Assembly (NCBI GenBank): GCA_038225855.1
Contig: JBBRQU010000003.1
Span: forward strand, 1-64,000
Direction: 5' to 3'
Source: CAHJXF01 sp038225855
GTDB lineage: Bacteria; Pseudomonadota; Gammaproteobacteria; Burkholderiales; Burkholderiaceae_D
Length of the DNA stretch: 64,000 bases
Both the position numbers and the translations under genes were made by a program. Below are positions 61,513 through 64,000 of this stretch, one piece after another. The notes under the pieces are model-generated. The model was not told the DNA's origin and did not search any database. It worked only from the letters and a program-made list of their open reading frames with translations. Numbering within the stretch: the stretch's first letter is position 1; each line of letters opens with the position of its first letter.

Positions 61513-64000
61513 CTACCAGTCGAAGTTGTAAGTACCTCCGTTGCATGCCTGGGTTTGATCGGCCACGCCATAGGTCGGCGCGAACTGATAGAAGCCGGGG
61601 GGCGAGGCCTGCCCGATCGGCCTGCGGCTGGCCCAGCGGGTGTTGGTGGCCTGGGTCGGTCCGCAGCCGGACGCCGGAACGATGCTCCCGTCGGGGCAGG
61701 TCATGGTGGGAATGTTGGTCGGTACCGTAGTGAAGCTGCCGTACGTGGCCTGCACGCACACCTGCAGGTTCGGTGCTTCCCAGCCCTTGAACGCGGTGTA
61801 GGCGGGACCCAGAAGGATCTGGATGATGTTTCCCTTCTGCGGATTGCCCGGTGCGCCGAAATCGACGAAAGCCCCGGACAACGAGGTCGATGTCAGATTG
61901 GTCCCTGCGAGGATTGCCCCTTGCAGGTAGGCGAACGAGAAGTCCGGAGGGCTGCTCGTGCCGGGGTCGACGTTGAAGTTCGCGCCGCTGAAGTTCGCTC
62001 CCACCAGGATCGCTCCGTTGAAGCTCACGCCGTCGATGGTCGTGGTGCTGCCGCCGAAGTCCACGCCGAACAGATAGGCGTTGTTGAAGCGCGTGTCGGT
62101 CAGCGTCGCACCGACCGCCGTCGCACAACCGCAGGTGTAGCCGGTGACGGGCGTCTTTCCGCATTGCGCGGTGTTGGTCTGACACGGAAAGGTCGGCGTT
62201 CCACCATTGAACGAGCCGTAGAAGCTGGCGTTGTTGAAGATCGTGCCGGTGAGTTTTGCGCCGAGCAAATTGGCGTTCTTCAGATGCGCACCGGTGAAGT
62301 TCGCCGGGTCGCGCAGCGGCGGATTCGCAGCCGTGTTGGCGGTCAGAAAGGCGCCGCTGAGATTGACGTTCTCGAGATTCGCGTTGGTGAAATTCGCGCT
62401 GTACAGAAGGGCGTTGCTGAAGTCCACGTTCTTCGCGCTCGTGTTGTTGAAGAACGCTCCGCTCAAGTCGGCTCCGGGGAGGCCGGTGACGCCGTCGAGG
62501 ATGGCTTGCTGAAAGGACACGCCAACCAGTTGTGCACCGGCCAGGCTGGCATTGGTGAGGTCGATGCCGGTCAGCGTCGCCTGCGGCAGACCGGTTGTGC
62601 GATCGAGTTTTGCGCCGGTCAATGTCGCGCCGTCGAGCCTGATGCCAGCCAACATCGCGCCGGTGAAATCGACGCCCTGGAGGCTCGCGCCGCTGAGAAC
62701 GACCTGCGTCAGGTTGGCGCCCGCGAAACCGGTGGCCCGATCGAGGACGATGCCCTGCACATTGGCGTTCTGCAACAGGGCGCCCGTCAGGTTGGCGCCC
62801 GTGGCATTGGCGTGATCGAGCTGCGTGCCGTTCAAGATTGCATTGGTGAAATTGGCATTCTTGAGGCTGATTCCGCTGAGAACGACTTGGCTCAGGTTGG
62901 TATTGGCGAGCGTGGCGGAGTCGAGCACAATGCCTTGCACATTGGTGTTCTTCAGCAGCGCGCCCGTCAGGGTGACGCCCGTGGCATTCACCTGATCGAG
63001 CTGCGTGCCGCTCAGCACCGCGTTGCTCAGGTTGACGTTCTTCAAGCTCGCGCCGCTGAGAACGACCTGCGTCAGGTCGGCATTCGCGAGGCTGGCATAG
63101 TCGAAGATGGCGCCGGGCAGGGTCGCACCGACCAGCATCGCGCGGCTCAGGTCCAAGGGATGCGCCTGGCTCGACAATGGATTGCCGACGAGGCCGCTGA
63201 ATGCCGCATGAGACAAGTCGAGGTAGCGCCACAACGCGGGCGGGAGCGCTTGCGGCGTCACGCGCGTCCACGTCAAGTTGGCGCGGCACGAGAAGTCGGT
63301 CGTGACTTGCGCGTTCGCGAAGATCGTCTGCGTCAGGTCGACGCGCTGGCTGTCGTTGGTGCCCGAGAAATCGGTGCAAAGCAGTCTTGCGCCGCTGAAG
63401 TTGGTGTTGCGCAGGTTCAGCGCACCGTGCAATTTCGTGTTCGCGAGCGTCGCGCGAGACAGGTCGGCGTTCTGCAGGTTGGTGCCCGACAAATCGATGC
63501 CGGTCAGATCGACGCCTTCGAGCTTGCAGTCCACGCAGCTGCGCGACGACGCGAGAAAGATCGGCAACAGCGGCTCGATCCCGATCGAGCGCGTGTTGCG
63601 ACCGATGCCCGTGCCGTCCAGGCAGGGCGTATCGATCTGGATGAGCTGCGACGTGCCGCCGTACTGCGTGTCGCCGTACAGCGTGACCGCGGTATCGTTG
63701 CCCAGGCGAACCGAGGCGGTGGTCCGGTCGAGCGTGATGACGCTCGAATCCAGTTCGGCGAAAGACGAGTTGTCGATCGCGAACACGGTCGCCTTGCCGC
63801 CGTAGTTGCACTGCTGGAACAGCGCCACTTCACCGGGCCGCAGCGGATCGATCTTCCCGTCCGGGTAGAAACGCAACAAGAGCTGGAACAACATGGGTGT
63901 GGCGGCATTTGTTTGCACAAAGCGGAACTGGTTGTCCAGCGCAAAAGGGAAGTTGGAAAATGCGCCAACCTGCCCTAGATAACCCTTGTTGTTGCCCAGG
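61513..64000 (-). CDS. Betagamma-crystallin/pentapeptide-repeat protein (N-terminus outside window)
   Basis: The frame is open from the right edge to 61513 (829 codons seen; numbering below from the GTG at 63918). Residues ~28-115 carry two betagamma-crystallin Greek-key motifs (VALFQQCNYGGKATVFAID, VTLYGDTQYGGTSQLIQ). From about 130 to 600 it is almost wholly pentapeptide repeats (LTGIDLSGTNLQNADLSRAT and so on). Three copies of a longer ~60-residue unit start at 282, 342 and 403 (LTQVVLSGASLK, LSQVVLSGISLK, LTQVVLSGASLQ). The C-terminus is a Cys-containing globular tail. It is probably extracellular, though any signal lies outside the window. Function unknown. Confidence 0.85.
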   Translation of the reverse strand, partial: LGNNKGYLGQVGAFSNFPFALDNQFRFVQTNAATPMLFQLLLRFYPDGKIDPLRPGEVALFQQCNYGGKATVFAIDNSSFAELDSSVITLDRTTASVRLGNDTAVTLYGDTQYGGTSQLIQIDTPCLDGTGIGRNTRSIGIEPLLPIFLASSRSCVDCKLEGVDLTGIDLSGTNLQNADLSRATLANTKLHGALNLRNTNFSGARLLCTDFSGTNDSQRVDLTQTIFANAQVTTDFSCRANLTWTRVTPQALPPALWRYLDLSHAAFSGLVGNPLSSQAHPLDLSRAMLVGATLPGAIFDYASLANADLTQVVLSGASLKNVNLSNAVLSGTQLDQVNATGVTLTGALLKNTNVQGIVLDSATLANTNLSQVVLSGISLKNANFTNAILNGTQLDHANATGANLTGALLQNANVQGIVLDRATGFAGANLTQVVLSGASLQGVDFTGAMLAGIRLDGATLTGAKLDRTTGLPQATLTGIDLTNASLAGAQLVGVSFQQAILDGVTGLPGADLSGAFFNNTSAKNVDFSNALLYSANFTNANLENVNLSGAFLTANTAANPPLRDPANFTGAHLKNANLLGAKLTGTIFNNASFYGSFNGGTPTFPCQTNTAQCGKTPVTGYTCGCATAVGATLTDTRFNNAYLFGVDFGGSTTTIDGVSFNGAILVGANFSGANFNVDPGTSSPPDFSFAYLQGAILAGTNLTSTSLSGAFVDFGAPGNPQKGNIIQILLGPAYTAFKGWEAPNLQVCVQATYGSFTTVPTNIPTMTCPDGSIVPASGCGPTQATNTRWASRRPIGQASPPGFYQFAPTYGVADQTQACNGGTYNFDW

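Noticed and set aside
61453..63978. An 841-codon open frame antisense to the pentapeptide gene
   Set aside because: It is a mirror of the repeat-rich gene; the translation is repetitive Arg/Gly/Val/Glu sequence with no domain. The opposite frame shows betagamma-crystallin and pentapeptide motifs.

Overview
The window is high-GC DNA with densely packed genes, and many neighbouring genes overlap by ATGA or TGATG. The miaB-phoH-ybeY housekeeping run, the bacteriophytochrome with an HWE-type kinase, the PQQ dehydrogenase genes and the LIV-type and sugar ABC operons all suggest a free-living, metabolically versatile proteobacterium. A betaproteobacterium (Burkholderiales-like) is the best guess, but no rRNA or complete tRNA is present to prove it.

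Layout. 1-1779: a class III adenylate cyclase/AAA ATPase that runs off the left edge. 2449-8994: an integrated element with every gene on the minus strand (tyrosine integrase, AlpA-like HTH protein, RepA-like helicase, two PC4/p15-like proteins, several small unknowns), ending on the right at a tRNA-Met-like 3' remnant. 9196-12406: heme oxygenase and bacteriophytochrome with kinase and receiver domains (bphO-bphP). 12637-23904: a catabolic region with a three-subunit molybdenum hydroxylase (+), a LIV-type ABC transporter with its binding protein (-), a TetR regulator, a 2,6-dihydroxypyridine-hydroxylase-like flavoprotein and a VOC protein. An almost identical 20-bp motif lies in front of both the hydroxylase and the transporter operons. 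24058-25677: a lipoprotein of unknown function.

25820-40080 is a quinoprotein alcohol-oxidation region. It holds a XoxF-type (lanthanide-signature) PQQ dehydrogenase, a cytochrome c, a XoxJ-like binding protein, a SoxY-SoxZ fusion carrier, two metallo-beta-lactamase-fold proteins (one lacking the metal-binding motif), a secreted pentapeptide-repeat protein, a YVTN beta-propeller, a trypsin-like protease, small secreted proteins and the formaldehyde-handling enzyme Gfa. A TonB receptor is divergent from xoxF and a second one follows tail to tail. Much of this accessory set is known only as conserved neighbours of PQQ dehydrogenases.

42512-45776: miaB, a PhoH-like ATPase and ybeY. 45831-55285: a sugar-acid catabolic operon (ABC transporter, IlvD/Edd dehydratase, SDR, fumarylacetoacetase-family hydrolase) with a divergent denD-like dehydrogenase; together these resemble a non-phosphorylative 2-keto-3-deoxy/2,4-diketo route. 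55237-64000: a MASE1-PAS membrane sensor coupled to a hydrolase-NTF2-ACBP fusion, a patatin-type outer-membrane phospholipase, a truncated flavoprotein, a frameshifted secreted protein, and a betagamma-crystallin/pentapeptide-repeat protein that runs off the right edge.

Five copies of a dispersed two-hairpin intergenic repeat lie at 19852, 21301, 40083, 47641 and 51310. The strongest candidates for poorly described biology are the integrated element, the quinoprotein relay genes, the hydrolase-NTF2-ACBP fusion and the terminal betagamma-crystallin/pentapeptide locus.
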